Shown: positions 25,414-33,152 of the stretch, in pieces
Numbering within the stretch: position 1 is the stretch's first letter
Layout of the letters: each line of letters opens with the position of its first letter
Source: Methanoregula sp. UBA471
GTDB taxonomy: Archaea; Halobacteriota; Methanomicrobia; Methanomicrobiales; Methanospirillaceae
Reading direction: 5' to 3'
Assembly: GCA_002495065.1 (NCBI GenBank)
Contig: DADT01000068.1
Coordinates: 1-35,437, forward strand
DNA length: 35,437 nt
The notes under the pieces: generated by a model
Seen by the model: the letters and a program-made list of their open reading frames with translations, nothing else
Databases searched by the model: none
What the model was told of the DNA's origin: nothing
Made by a program: the position numbers and the translations under genes

Positions 25414-25716
25414 ATGGCAGCGACAACATACATCGTAAAACAATTCGGTATCGTCAGCGTCGGGAAATTCTTTGCCGTCTTCGGACTGGTATGGGGCTTT
25501 TTTATGGGGATCATCCTTGCTGCCGGTCTGGGAGGGATGGGATCGGTCTTTGGCGCCCCTGCGCTGGGGGTCGGTGCAGGTCTCCTGGGGCTGGTCTTTA
25601 TGGTCATTTTCGGGGGAGTTATCGGGTTTATCGGGGGTGTCATTGCTGCTATCGTATACAACATCGTGCTTGGGGCAATGGGAGGTATTGAAATGGACCT
25701 GGAAGCAAAGGCCTGA
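25414..25716 (+). CDS. DUF3566-like small membrane protein
   Basis: A 100-residue protein with two to three glycine-rich membrane segments. It begins MAATTYIVKQFGIVSVGKFF and ends AIVYNIVLGAMGGIEMDLE; the closing YN...GGIE pattern resembles DUF3566 proteins. Function is unknown. GGGAGGT lies 11 bases before the ATG at 25414 and decides this start over the ATG at 25375. It is a single gene, convergent with the LCM-like methyltransferase (64 bases between stops). Confidence 0.75.
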   Translation: MAATTYIVKQFGIVSVGKFFAVFGLVWGFFMGIILAAGLGGMGSVFGAPALGVGAGLLGLVFMVIFGGVIGFIGGVIAAIVYNIVLGAMGGIEMDLEAKA

Positions 25717-25780
25717 GTCATTCAGTCCTCGTGAAAAATCCGACTCATGAGAAGAGGCAGGAATTCCCATTGGCACATGT

Positions 25781-26629
25781 TCAGTTCAACCGGTAATGAA
25801 CCGTCCACTGGGTCTTCCGGATGAGTCCGATGTATCGTAAGAGCCTGAGCCAGCCCAGTTTCTTCTCGTCGGAATCAAAATAACTCCACTCGTCCAGGAA
25901 TTGTATCCCGCTGTGCCATTGTTCCATCTCACGCCCGTCGCTGATACCGGAACGGAACGTGGCATCCTTTCCCAGATGCACCTGCCGCTGCAGCTTGGAA
26001 TCCAGCATCCTTTTTAACGGGGGTCGGAGCCAGAATGAATTCACCACTTCACAGACCAGCCCGGAACCCGGGAACATTTCCTGAAGTTTCAGGACAAGCG
26101 ATCTGACATCCCTGCCTTCAAGGTACATGAACACACCCTCGGCCATGAACAGGAACGGTCCGCTGTACTGACGTATGACAGTCATCCACTCGAAATCCAG
26201 GACAGACGAGGCGATCAGGTGATACCGATCCGTCTCTTCGAAAAAACCTTTCCTGATCCCGATTATCTCAGGCAGGTCGAGGTCAAAGAAGATCACCTTT
26301 CCGTTATCGACCCGCAGGAACCGGGAATCGAGCCCGCAGCCGATGTTGACAATAACACCCTCAGGATACTTCTCCAGGAAATCCCGTGCATAGTCATCGT
26401 ATTTTTTTGCACGGATGGCAATATGGACAACGAGCATCCTGTCCAGCGTACCGGCAACGAGTGTCCTGTCAAGGGTATTATCTGACCGGGAGAGCGTTTT
26501 ATTCAGTTCGGTCATGATCTCAACGGATTTCGGGTCGGAGAGGATGGGATTGTCTGAGAGGGTCTCAAGGGCATGGCAATAGAGGGTGATAAAAGACGTG
26601 GATGCAACATCACCAATCCCTGCGAGCAT
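25781..26629 (-). CDS. Leucine-carboxyl-methyltransferase-family (LCM/TcmP-like) SAM methyltransferase
   Basis: A 282-residue enzyme. The family's SAM-binding block is VNIGCGLDSRFLRVDNGKV (about 94-112) followed by FFDLDLPEII. FMAEGVFMYLEGRDVRSLV (about 160-178) is the second conserved block, in which the glutamate and tyrosine are typical. Members include protein-phosphatase methyltransferase and polyketide O-methyltransferases (TcmP). The archaeal substrate is unknown. A GGGAGGGG ribosome-binding site lies just upstream of the ATG at 26629. It is divergent from another methyltransferase (26791). Confidence 0.88.
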   Translation of the reverse strand: MLAGIGDVASTSFITLYCHALETLSDNPILSDPKSVEIMTELNKTLSRSDNTLDRTLVAGTLDRMLVVHIAIRAKKYDDYARDFLEKYPEGVIVNIGCGLDSRFLRVDNGKVIFFDLDLPEIIGIRKGFFEETDRYHLIASSVLDFEWMTVIRQYSGPFLFMAEGVFMYLEGRDVRSLVLKLQEMFPGSGLVCEVVNSFWLRPPLKRMLDSKLQRQVHLGKDATFRSGISDGREMEQWHSGIQFLDEWSYFDSDEKKLGWLRLLRYIGLIRKTQWTVHYRLN

Positions 26630-26790
26630 GTTCCCCTCCCGAAATCAGGTTACAGAGTATTGAGGTATTTGCATTGAGAAGGTAAATGTTTGTATTGACA
26701 TCGCGGCAGAGAACCCAGGGGAAATTTTCCCCAAAAAAATAAGCGTCACGGCATCCTTTATCATGACAGAATTTCGTACCAGGACTCCCC

Positions 26791-27435
26791 ATGATCTCCG
26801 GTTTATACCTTATCATCATCCTTATTGCACTCGTAATTATCATCGCCATCATCTGGCGGTTTGCATCACGCCGTCACGCGATTCCCTGCCCGGTCTGGAT
26901 GAGCGGTCTGCTGGATACCCCGTTTTCCCGCGGGATGAGTGCCCGGACATATACGACAATCCAGAGACTTGATGTAAAGCCGGGGATGAAGGTGCTGGAT
27001 GCAGGCTGCGGTCCGGGCCGACTCACCCTGCCCATCGCCGGGATCGTTGCCCCTCATGGCGAGGTAACGGCGATCGATATCCAGGAAGGGATGCTGAGCC
27101 AGGCACAGGAACGGGCCCGGAAGGCAGACATTTCAACTGTCCGATTTCTCCGGGCTGGTCTTGGGGAGGGCAGACTGGAACATAACTATTATGACCGGGC
27201 GGTGATGGTTACGGTGCTGGGTGAAATCCCTGACCGTGAAGCTGTATTACACGAACTCTATGACGCCCTGAAGTTCGGGGGCATCCTGCTTGTCGAAGAG
27301 ACCATCCGGGATCCCCATTTCCAGACGCACGGCACGGTCAGCCGCCTGGCCGGCGCTGCAGGGTTCAGGGAGAAGGATTTTTTTGGGAACCGGTTTTCCT
27401 ATACTCTTCTCCTGGAAAAACCTTCCCGTGAGTAA
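26791..27435 (+). CDS. Membrane-anchored class I SAM methyltransferase
   Basis: A 214-residue protein. Residues 4-23 form a single transmembrane helix (ISGLYLIIILIALVIIIA), and the rest is a cytoplasmic methyltransferase domain with motif I VLDAGCGPG (68-76), ITAID-like VTAIDIQEGML and the C-terminal FGNRFSYTLLLEK. The membrane tether suggests a lipid or membrane-bound quinone-like or isoprenoid substrate, but this is inference. An AGGA lies 8 bases before the ATG. Repeat copy B begins 75 bases after its stop. Confidence 0.85.
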   Translation: MISGLYLIIILIALVIIIAIIWRFASRRHAIPCPVWMSGLLDTPFSRGMSARTYTTIQRLDVKPGMKVLDAGCGPGRLTLPIAGIVAPHGEVTAIDIQEGMLSQAQERARKADISTVRFLRAGLGEGRLEHNYYDRAVMVTVLGEIPDREAVLHELYDALKFGGILLVEETIRDPHFQTHGTVSRLAGAAGFREKDFFGNRFSYTLLLEKPSRE

Positions 27436-27510
27436 TCGTGATGATGGTTGTATCATGGCATTTTTTACCTGGCCGTTTTTATCTTACGTGAAAAAAAAAG
27501 CGTTTAGAGG

Positions 27511-27790
27511 CTTTGTTGAAACTTAAGATTTCCCATGAAAACAAACACGATGCCTGGTGCCACAGGCACACAGAATGGAAATTGAATACCCATACGGGGG
27601 GAGACGTTAAGCCACCTATTTCCATATTAAATTGAATTAAACAAGATGTGAGTAAGATTATTATTTCCCATAATTATTTGTGATAAACTCCGCCACCCCC
27701 GACGGGGCGCCCCCGCGGCGGTTCAGTGACTATAAGCATATTTGTAAACACCGCACTGCCCCGCCGTGCCTCGGAGAGGCCCTGAGGCGA
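27511..27790 (+). repeat. Dispersed repeat copy B (longest, forward orientation)
   Basis: At 280 bases this is the most complete copy. In order it has: a left end CTTTGTTGAAACTTAAG; a segment shared with copy A including the hairpin TGCCTG/CAGGCA; an A/T-rich middle; a GC-rich palindromic module around CGCCCCCGCGGCG (27708-27720); and a right module with TCAGTG and a final hairpin (27770-27789). The last 30 bases are identical to copy C2. The surrounding 27436-28060 gap holds no convincing gene; a minus-strand frame at 27674-27901 lies mostly in this repeat. Confidence 0.8.
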
Positions 27791-28060
27791 AGGAACCCTC
27801 ATAGGATTACACGGTTTAAATGTTTCATGGTTCGGGTGTGAACTCCCGTTCATTCTCGTGTCAACACAGCCCTTTTGAGAGTGATCTCTGATTCCCGTCA
27901 CCTTTCATCCCCAGTATTTCCTTATGATATCGGATATTCCAAAACGTCCCTGCAGCAAAGAACGTATAATTAAGTATTAGTATGACGGAACTGGAATTCC
28001 TGTTAATGATGACTGAACCTCACATGCGGAATCCCGATACCCTTGGTTCATCCCAACGGG
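27791..28060. other. Gap between repeat copy B and the UbiA-like gene
   Basis: It holds a TATA-like TATAATTAAG (27965-27974) and a short plus-strand frame of 28 codons (27982-28068) that could act as a leader or be chance. No other feature was recognised. The TATA element probably drives the UbiA-reductase pair. Confidence 0.35.
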
Positions 28061-29018
28061 ATGAATAAACATCGACCCCCGGACGTTCCCGCGTATCCTA
28101 AGGATCGAGGGGCTTATTCCCTTTACCCTGTGTGCCATCCTGCTGGGCTTTGCAGTGACAATCCGGGAAGCCGGATTTGCCGTCGCTGACTGGACCCTGT
28201 TCATCATCGCTGGCGTGGCGGCGCTGCTGATCCATATCGATGGCCACATCTGGAATGATATCATGGACCTGGAGATCGACCGGCATGAGAAAAGCGGGGA
28301 GACCGGGCGGGACCGCCCCCTGGTGTTCGGGTGGGCAACTGTCGATGAATACCGGCAGATGTCAGCGGTCATCGTCGTCGTTGTGGTAATCCTTGGTGCT
28401 TTCCTTACAACACAGCGTATGTTTACTCCTGTACTGATTATTCTGGGTCTGTGTTTTGCCTACGGGTATAACCATCCCCGTATTGCCCTGGCCTACCACC
28501 CGTTCACCGAGTGGTACATTTTTCCCTGGCTTGTCGTCGGCGTTACAGTGACCGTCGTCTATGCAGCAACCGGTATCTTCTCCCTGCTGGCGTTCGTGCT
28601 GTCGCTGCTGCATGGCCTGATGGCGACCTGTTTTGTTGTGTCGATGATGCGCCGGGATGCACGTTCTGACAGGATAGGCGGAAAATGCACTACGTCTGTC
28701 CGGTACCCGAAACTGCCGCACTCGACAATATATGGAATCGTAACCCTGCTGGTAGCTGTCCTGATACTTTTCCCGCTGGCCGGGATTATCGGAAGAATCG
28801 GGATCGCATATACGCTTGTTCTCACAACGGTCATTCTTGCCGGGATCACTACCAGTATCGGGTCGGGAATAGATCAGCTCAGTACCCGTTTCCTGTACTC
28901 GCATTTTCCTGATTTTGAGAGAGACGCCAACAGGCTCATGATACAGCAGGCAGGAGTATCTGTTATCCATGCGGTGGCGATAAGCATCATCGTGCTGCTG
29001 GTCGGGGGAATAGTATGA
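28061..29018 (+). CDS. UbiA-family prenyltransferase, apparent one-base insertion near its start
   Basis: An integral membrane prenyltransferase of about 318 residues if the frame is restored, with eight or nine helices. Motif 1 NDIMDLEID carries the metal-binding Asn/Asp residues, and DARSDRIGG is the second acidic motif. Coding similarity (ILRIEGLIPFTLCAILLGF, the expected first helix) continues upstream of the first start codon in frame (GTG at 28155) back to about 28068, where no ATG exists. The ATG at 28061 is out of frame by one, and removing one C from the C5 run at 28076-28080 joins it perfectly (MNKHRPRTFPRILRIEG). Either a real frameshift or a sequencing error would explain this. 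The gene overlaps the next one by four bases (ATGA). Confidence 0.82.
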
Positions 29019-30079
29019 ACATTGCGATTGCAGGTGCCGGCATTGCCGGGGGATACCTGGCAAAGCTTCTTGGACAGAAAGGAATCTCACCGGATATCTA
29101 TGATGGTATGGACCATGATACCCGCTGCCGGTGTCGCTCGTGTGGGTGGGGGGTACCCCGAAGTGTCGAGCCATACCTTGCGGAGGTAGGGCTCGATTTC
29201 AGTGACTACCTGCTTGAATCCATGCCATCGATGAATTTTGACGAACTCGTCGCATCGACGCCTCTCTGCACCCTGGACAAACCAAAGCTTATCCGGGATT
29301 TTACAAAAGACATCCAGGTAGAGAAGCGGAACCTGAGTCATGATGAGGAAGGGGATTATGATGTCGTAGTGGATGCGACCGGGATTACCCGGGCACTCCT
29401 GCCGCCGTGCAGGTCTGACCTGACACTCCCGACACTGCAGCAGAGGGTAGCTGTTGAACAGTTCGGAAGTGAACGCCTCAGGGCGGGCGTCTACGGGAAC
29501 TGTATTCCCGGGCTCGGGTACCTGTGGGTCTTTCCTCTTGGTGACAATATCTACCACATCGGAATCGGGGGGATTGGTCTTACCCGGCTCGATACGCTCC
29601 TGGACCGGTTTTACAGCAACCTGTCAGAGGATTTTTCTTTCACCACCATTTGCAGCTGCCACGGATCTGTCCGGGTTGCATCCCCTTATTATTCGACGCC
29701 ATTCTCTGTCACAAAAACCAGAAAAAGCGGATCCCCCCAGGTAATTGTCGGCGTCGGTGAATCGATAGGCACCGTCACGCCATTCACCGGTGAAGGTATT
29801 ATCCATTCCCTGGAATGCGCAAAAATATTTGCGGATACCTGGCCCGATTATCAGCGTTATGCCTCGTCTGTGCTCGCCCGGTTTGCATGGATGAAAAAAG
29901 AGCGTGAAACCCTCGATTATTTCCTCTCACAGGAAGGGAGGAACGGGCCGCGGATCCGGGACCGCTGGCGGTTTTATCGCAACGCCCGTCGGTCGGGAAT
30001 CGGGCTGCCGATGGTTGAGGCCTTCCGGCACCTGGGAGCCCTCACCCAATGGGTGGAAGGACCGGATAAGGGAATCTGA
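29015..30079 (+). CDS. FAD-dependent oxidoreductase of the geranylgeranyl-reductase type
   Basis: A 354-residue flavoprotein. The FAD-binding Rossmann motif AGAGIAGGYLAKLL is at residues 6-19, a cysteine-rich loop CRCRSCGWG follows (about 38-46), and GVGESIGTVTPFTGEGI (about 246-262) is the second FAD-contacting block, typical of geranylgeranyl reductases. Such enzymes saturate isoprenoid chains of archaeal lipids. Its start overlaps the UbiA stop (ATGA), so the two genes work together: UbiA would attach a prenyl chain and this protein would reduce it or a related chain. The exact product is not known; core ether-lipid synthesis usually has its own genes elsewhere. Confidence 0.85.
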   Translation: MNIAIAGAGIAGGYLAKLLGQKGISPDIYDGMDHDTRCRCRSCGWGVPRSVEPYLAEVGLDFSDYLLESMPSMNFDELVASTPLCTLDKPKLIRDFTKDIQVEKRNLSHDEEGDYDVVVDATGITRALLPPCRSDLTLPTLQQRVAVEQFGSERLRAGVYGNCIPGLGYLWVFPLGDNIYHIGIGGIGLTRLDTLLDRFYSNLSEDFSFTTICSCHGSVRVASPYYSTPFSVTKTRKSGSPQVIVGVGESIGTVTPFTGEGIIHSLECAKIFADTWPDYQRYASSVLARFAWMKKERETLDYFLSQEGRNGPRIRDRWRFYRNARRSGIGLPMVEAFRHLGALTQWVEGPDKGI

Positions 30080-30334
30080 CGATCACACGATCTGCCGGTA
30101 CGTCTTCAATCCCTGCGGCAAGACTTACGGAATTCTTCCGTCAGGGTCTGTACCGTGTCTGGCAAATACGTTCCTCCCCTGCATTTTCCTGACCTCAACA
30201 TCCGTGCTTATACATCACTGATGCACGTGAAATTAATTGCAGGTCTCCTGCCCGCCAGAATGTTAGAGACCCGTGGGTCAGCCATTATCTTTATCAACTG
30301 GAGAGTCGCAAGCATCTTTCGTGAGGATATGCCT

Positions 30335-30811
30335 ATGGAACCTTTAAAGATCCCCAAGATGACCAAAGCAGAGTACGACGCCCTTGTCGAACGCCAGTAT
30401 GTTTCTCGCATCGCGTTTATCGGGAAAGGTAATCCCTACATCGCACCGTTTATGTACGTTTTTGACAAAAAATATCTCTACTTCCTTTCCTCAAGGTACG
30501 GCAGGAAGATGGAATATTTTGCTGCCAATCCTCAGGTATCGGTCGAGATAGAAGAATATACACCGGAACTTTCGTCCTTTACCTTTGTGAGCCTGCAGGG
30601 GATGCTCGAGGAGGTACAGGATCCGGAACAAAAAACGAAAGTACGCCGGCAGTTCGCAGCGATGATCAAAAAACGGAAATTATCATCGAATGTACTCACG
30701 GCCTTTGGTTACTCTTCGCATGACCCGGTGGAAGCGATCGTCAGCGGAGAGCGCTCCGCAGTCTGGAAACTGGTTGGTGTCAAGGACATTGTTGCCCTGA
30801 AAAACGGATAA
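30335..30811 (+). CDS. Pyridoxamine-5'-phosphate-oxidase-like flavin-binding protein
   Basis: A 158-residue split-barrel protein. The N-terminal block YDALVERQYVSRIAFIGKG and the PYIAPFMYVFDKKYLYFLSS strand pair are typical of PNPOx-like FMN or F420-binding proteins. In methanogens this group is usually flavin-dependent with unknown substrate. The ATG at 30335 has a GAGG eight bases upstream; the ATG at 30329 would leave only two. The open frame starts much further upstream (30155), but those codons are not of the family. A TATA-like TCTTTATC (30287-30294) supports this start. Confidence 0.85.
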   Translation: MEPLKIPKMTKAEYDALVERQYVSRIAFIGKGNPYIAPFMYVFDKKYLYFLSSRYGRKMEYFAANPQVSVEIEEYTPELSSFTFVSLQGMLEEVQDPEQKTKVRRQFAAMIKKRKLSSNVLTAFGYSSHDPVEAIVSGERSAVWKLVGVKDIVALKNG

Positions 30812-30877
30812 CAATCTCCGTTTTCCCCTGAACCTTCGTTTGTCTGTTACCTTCAGTACCGGAGATGCCGGTCATGG

Positions 30878-31921
30878 TCAGGCAGGGGCGAGTCTTCCGG
30901 CAGGGCGCACGAAGATAATCGCACTGGCAGCAAGAGCAAGCAGAGGTCCGATAATTAGCCCGGCCCAGAGCAGCAGCCCAAGGATCCCAATAACCGCCGT
31001 CCGGATACCGCTCATCAGGGATCGATCCGGTCCTGGTGACGGTATCCCCTCCCGGACTGCAATGATACCGAGGATGATCGGCCCGGCCATGAATAGGAGG
31101 GTCAGCACGACCCCGGACGAATATCCTGTGAGGAGGACGGTATGGAGTATCTGAAATACGGTCATCGAAGCACCCCCAAGGTACAGGAAACCGGACAACA
31201 GGATGAGCCAGCTGACCAGGTCCGGTTTCAAGCCCTGCTTTTTCCGATACAGCACCGCAAGTGCCATCCCGCCAATAACCATGATAATCAACGGCGCAAC
31301 TACTACTGCCGGTGCCTGACCTTCCCAGAGCCGGATGGAAATCACCGACCAGGGTACCAGGAGCCATTCTGCAGCCGTGAACTCTTCCCTGAACCCCGGG
31401 GCAAGACTGTATCTGGTATCACCGGGGCCGGTGACCGCGATGTAATAATCGCCGTCCAGAGGAACGGTGATATTGAATCGTGCCACCTCATAGATCGGCT
31501 GGGGTGTAAATGGCTCGTAGGAAGGTTTTCCCGGTGGTTTTCCCCGTACGAGCAGTGCACCGGATCCGGCAGGCACCTCCAGGGAGGATGGGACATCGCC
31601 GGAGGGATTGATGCCCGGCCCGATGATAACGAGGTCCGGGACCGCTGAATCCGGGCCGGGTACCTGGAGGGAACCATACAGGATTTGCCCATTTTCCATC
31701 GGGAACCGGTAGTACTGTGCCTCCCCGTCTCCATCGAGCATTGTGTAGAGGACAAAGGATTTTTCAGGACTGCTGATCAGGGTTGCACCCGTGATACCTT
31801 CATTGGAACCCACGCTGAGCGGTGCATGCGCCGAACAGATGCCGGTTCCGGCAGCGAGTATGATGGCTGACAGAAGGAACAGGAAAACCGGCCTGACCAG
31901 GGACCTGGATACGGGTGACAT
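30878..31921 (-). CDS. Envelope protein with signal peptide, outside domain and C-terminal membrane helices
   Basis: A 347-residue protein. It has a signal peptide (RPVFLFLLSAIILAAGTGIC, cleavage near SAHA), an outside beta-rich domain (about 33-205; ATLISSPEKSFVLYTMLDGD, FNITVPLDGDYYIAVTGPGD) and four or five helices (about 215-345). The layout resembles archaeal surface sensors or carrier-type proteins, but no family is recognised. The start at 31921 follows a CCCAAATAAT TATA element by 23 bases (31941-31950 on this strand), so the transcript is probably leaderless. The longer frame from 32014 would start upstream of that promoter. Confidence 0.75.
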   Translation of the reverse strand: MSPVSRSLVRPVFLFLLSAIILAAGTGICSAHAPLSVGSNEGITGATLISSPEKSFVLYTMLDGDGEAQYYRFPMENGQILYGSLQVPGPDSAVPDLVIIGPGINPSGDVPSSLEVPAGSGALLVRGKPPGKPSYEPFTPQPIYEVARFNITVPLDGDYYIAVTGPGDTRYSLAPGFREEFTAAEWLLVPWSVISIRLWEGQAPAVVVAPLIIMVIGGMALAVLYRKKQGLKPDLVSWLILLSGFLYLGGASMTVFQILHTVLLTGYSSGVVLTLLFMAGPIILGIIAVREGIPSPGPDRSLMSGIRTAVIGILGLLLWAGLIIGPLLALAASAIIFVRPAGRLAPA

Positions 31922-31940
31922 GTGCAACGATCGACCGTAG

Positions 31941-31950
31941 ATTATTTGGG
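31941..31950 (-). promoter_or_regulatory. TATA-type promoter of the envelope protein
   Basis: On the minus strand it reads CCCAAATAAT, 23 bases from core to ATG. It shares this string with the promoter at 9441-9453. Confidence 0.5.
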
Positions 31951-32029
31951 TGTTTCGCTCGAGGTAGTCAACGGGAACGTGTGAATGAGGTTGACCTTTT
32001 TCAAAAAACAACATGGTCCGGAAAAAATA

Positions 32030-33139
32030 CTATATTTCTGTAATTCTGGCTTTTTCCTTTACGCCAGCTCCATTGAAGGATAATCGGTATACCCCTTTTT
32101 CCTCTCCCGTGTAAAATGTTGACGGATCCTCACGGTTCAGGGGCGCATTCTTCCTGAAGCGATCGGGAAGATCCGGGTTGGCAAGAAAAGGTATCCCGAA
32201 AGACACAAGGTCTGCCAGCCCGCTTTCGATTACCGCGTTTCCGCTGCTGGCATCATACCCCCCGTTCAGCATGAGTGTCCCATTGAATTTCCCGCGAATC
32301 CGTGGAGCCAGGAGTTCCCCGGAAGGTGTCATGCCCAGCCTCCCGCCAACGGGTTCAATGAGATGGATATACCCGATACCCATTCTGCCCAGATCCTGTG
32401 CACATGACGAGAAGGTTGTTGCAGGATCGGTGTCGGACATACCGTGCAGGGAGAAATGAGGTGACAAGCGGTATCCCACCCTTCCGGGCCCCCATTCTCC
32501 CAAAACAGCACGGGCGACCTCGAGCGGGAACCGCATGCGGTTTTTCAGGCTGCCCCCGTAGTCGTCAGATCGCCGGTTGGACCCATCCCGCAGGAACTGG
32601 TCCAGCAGGTAGCCGTTCGCCCCGTGGATTTCCACGCCATCAAATCCTGCCTCACGGGCATTCCTCGCTCCCTGCCTGAACTGGCGTATGACATCCTTAA
32701 TCTCACTGCCCGACAAAGCCCGGGGAACCGGAATTTTTCTCTTTCCCGTCGGAGTATGAATCTCCTCATTGACGGGGATTGCCGATGGCGCGACCGGCAG
32801 GGCCCCACCCAGATAATCAGGGTGCGACATACGTCCCACATGCCAGAGCTGGAGAAATATCTTCCCGTCGCCCTGGTGTACTGCAGCGGTAACCTTTTTC
32901 CAGCCTGCGACCTGCTCCGGGGAATAAATCCCCGGTGTGCGGTTGAAACCGACACCCAGCGGGCTCACCTGGGACCCCTCCGTTATAATCAGGCCCGCTG
33001 ATACCCGCTGGGAATAGTAGGTTACGGTCGACGGGCCCGGGACATTGCCTTCAAGCGCACGGCACCGCGTCATCGGGGCCATCACCATCCGGTTCCGGAA
33101 TTTCAGGTCTCCCATTTTATAGGGCGATAACAGGCTCAT
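32030..33139 (-). CDS. Old Yellow Enzyme-family NADH:flavin oxidoreductase (alkene reductase)
   Basis: A 369-residue TIM-barrel flavoprotein that reduces activated C=C bonds using FMN. MAPMTRCRA (about 20-28), LQLWHVGRMSHPDY (about 99-112) and HGANGYLLDQFLRDGSNRRS (about 174-193), with the proton-donating tyrosine and the FMN-contacting histidine/asparagine pair, identify the class I, NemA/OYE-like group. The length matches the family. GAGGTGA lies eight bases before the ATG at 33139, inside the 13-base gap after the sugar dehydrogenase stop, so the two are probably one operon. The gene type is bacterial and probably transferred. Confidence 0.93.
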   Translation of the reverse strand: MSLLSPYKMGDLKFRNRMVMAPMTRCRALEGNVPGPSTVTYYSQRVSAGLIITEGSQVSPLGVGFNRTPGIYSPEQVAGWKKVTAAVHQGDGKIFLQLWHVGRMSHPDYLGGALPVAPSAIPVNEEIHTPTGKRKIPVPRALSGSEIKDVIRQFRQGARNAREAGFDGVEIHGANGYLLDQFLRDGSNRRSDDYGGSLKNRMRFPLEVARAVLGEWGPGRVGYRLSPHFSLHGMSDTDPATTFSSCAQDLGRMGIGYIHLIEPVGGRLGMTPSGELLAPRIRGKFNGTLMLNGGYDASSGNAVIESGLADLVSFGIPFLANPDLPDRFRKNAPLNREDPSTFYTGEEKGVYRLSFNGAGVKEKARITEI

Positions 33140-33152
33140 CCTGTTCACCTCT

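Noticed and set aside
27674..27901. Minus-strand frame of 75 codons crossing repeat copy B
   Set aside because: Most of it is repeat sequence, including a low-complexity PPRGRPVGGGG translation that reflects the GC-rich palindrome rather than a protein.
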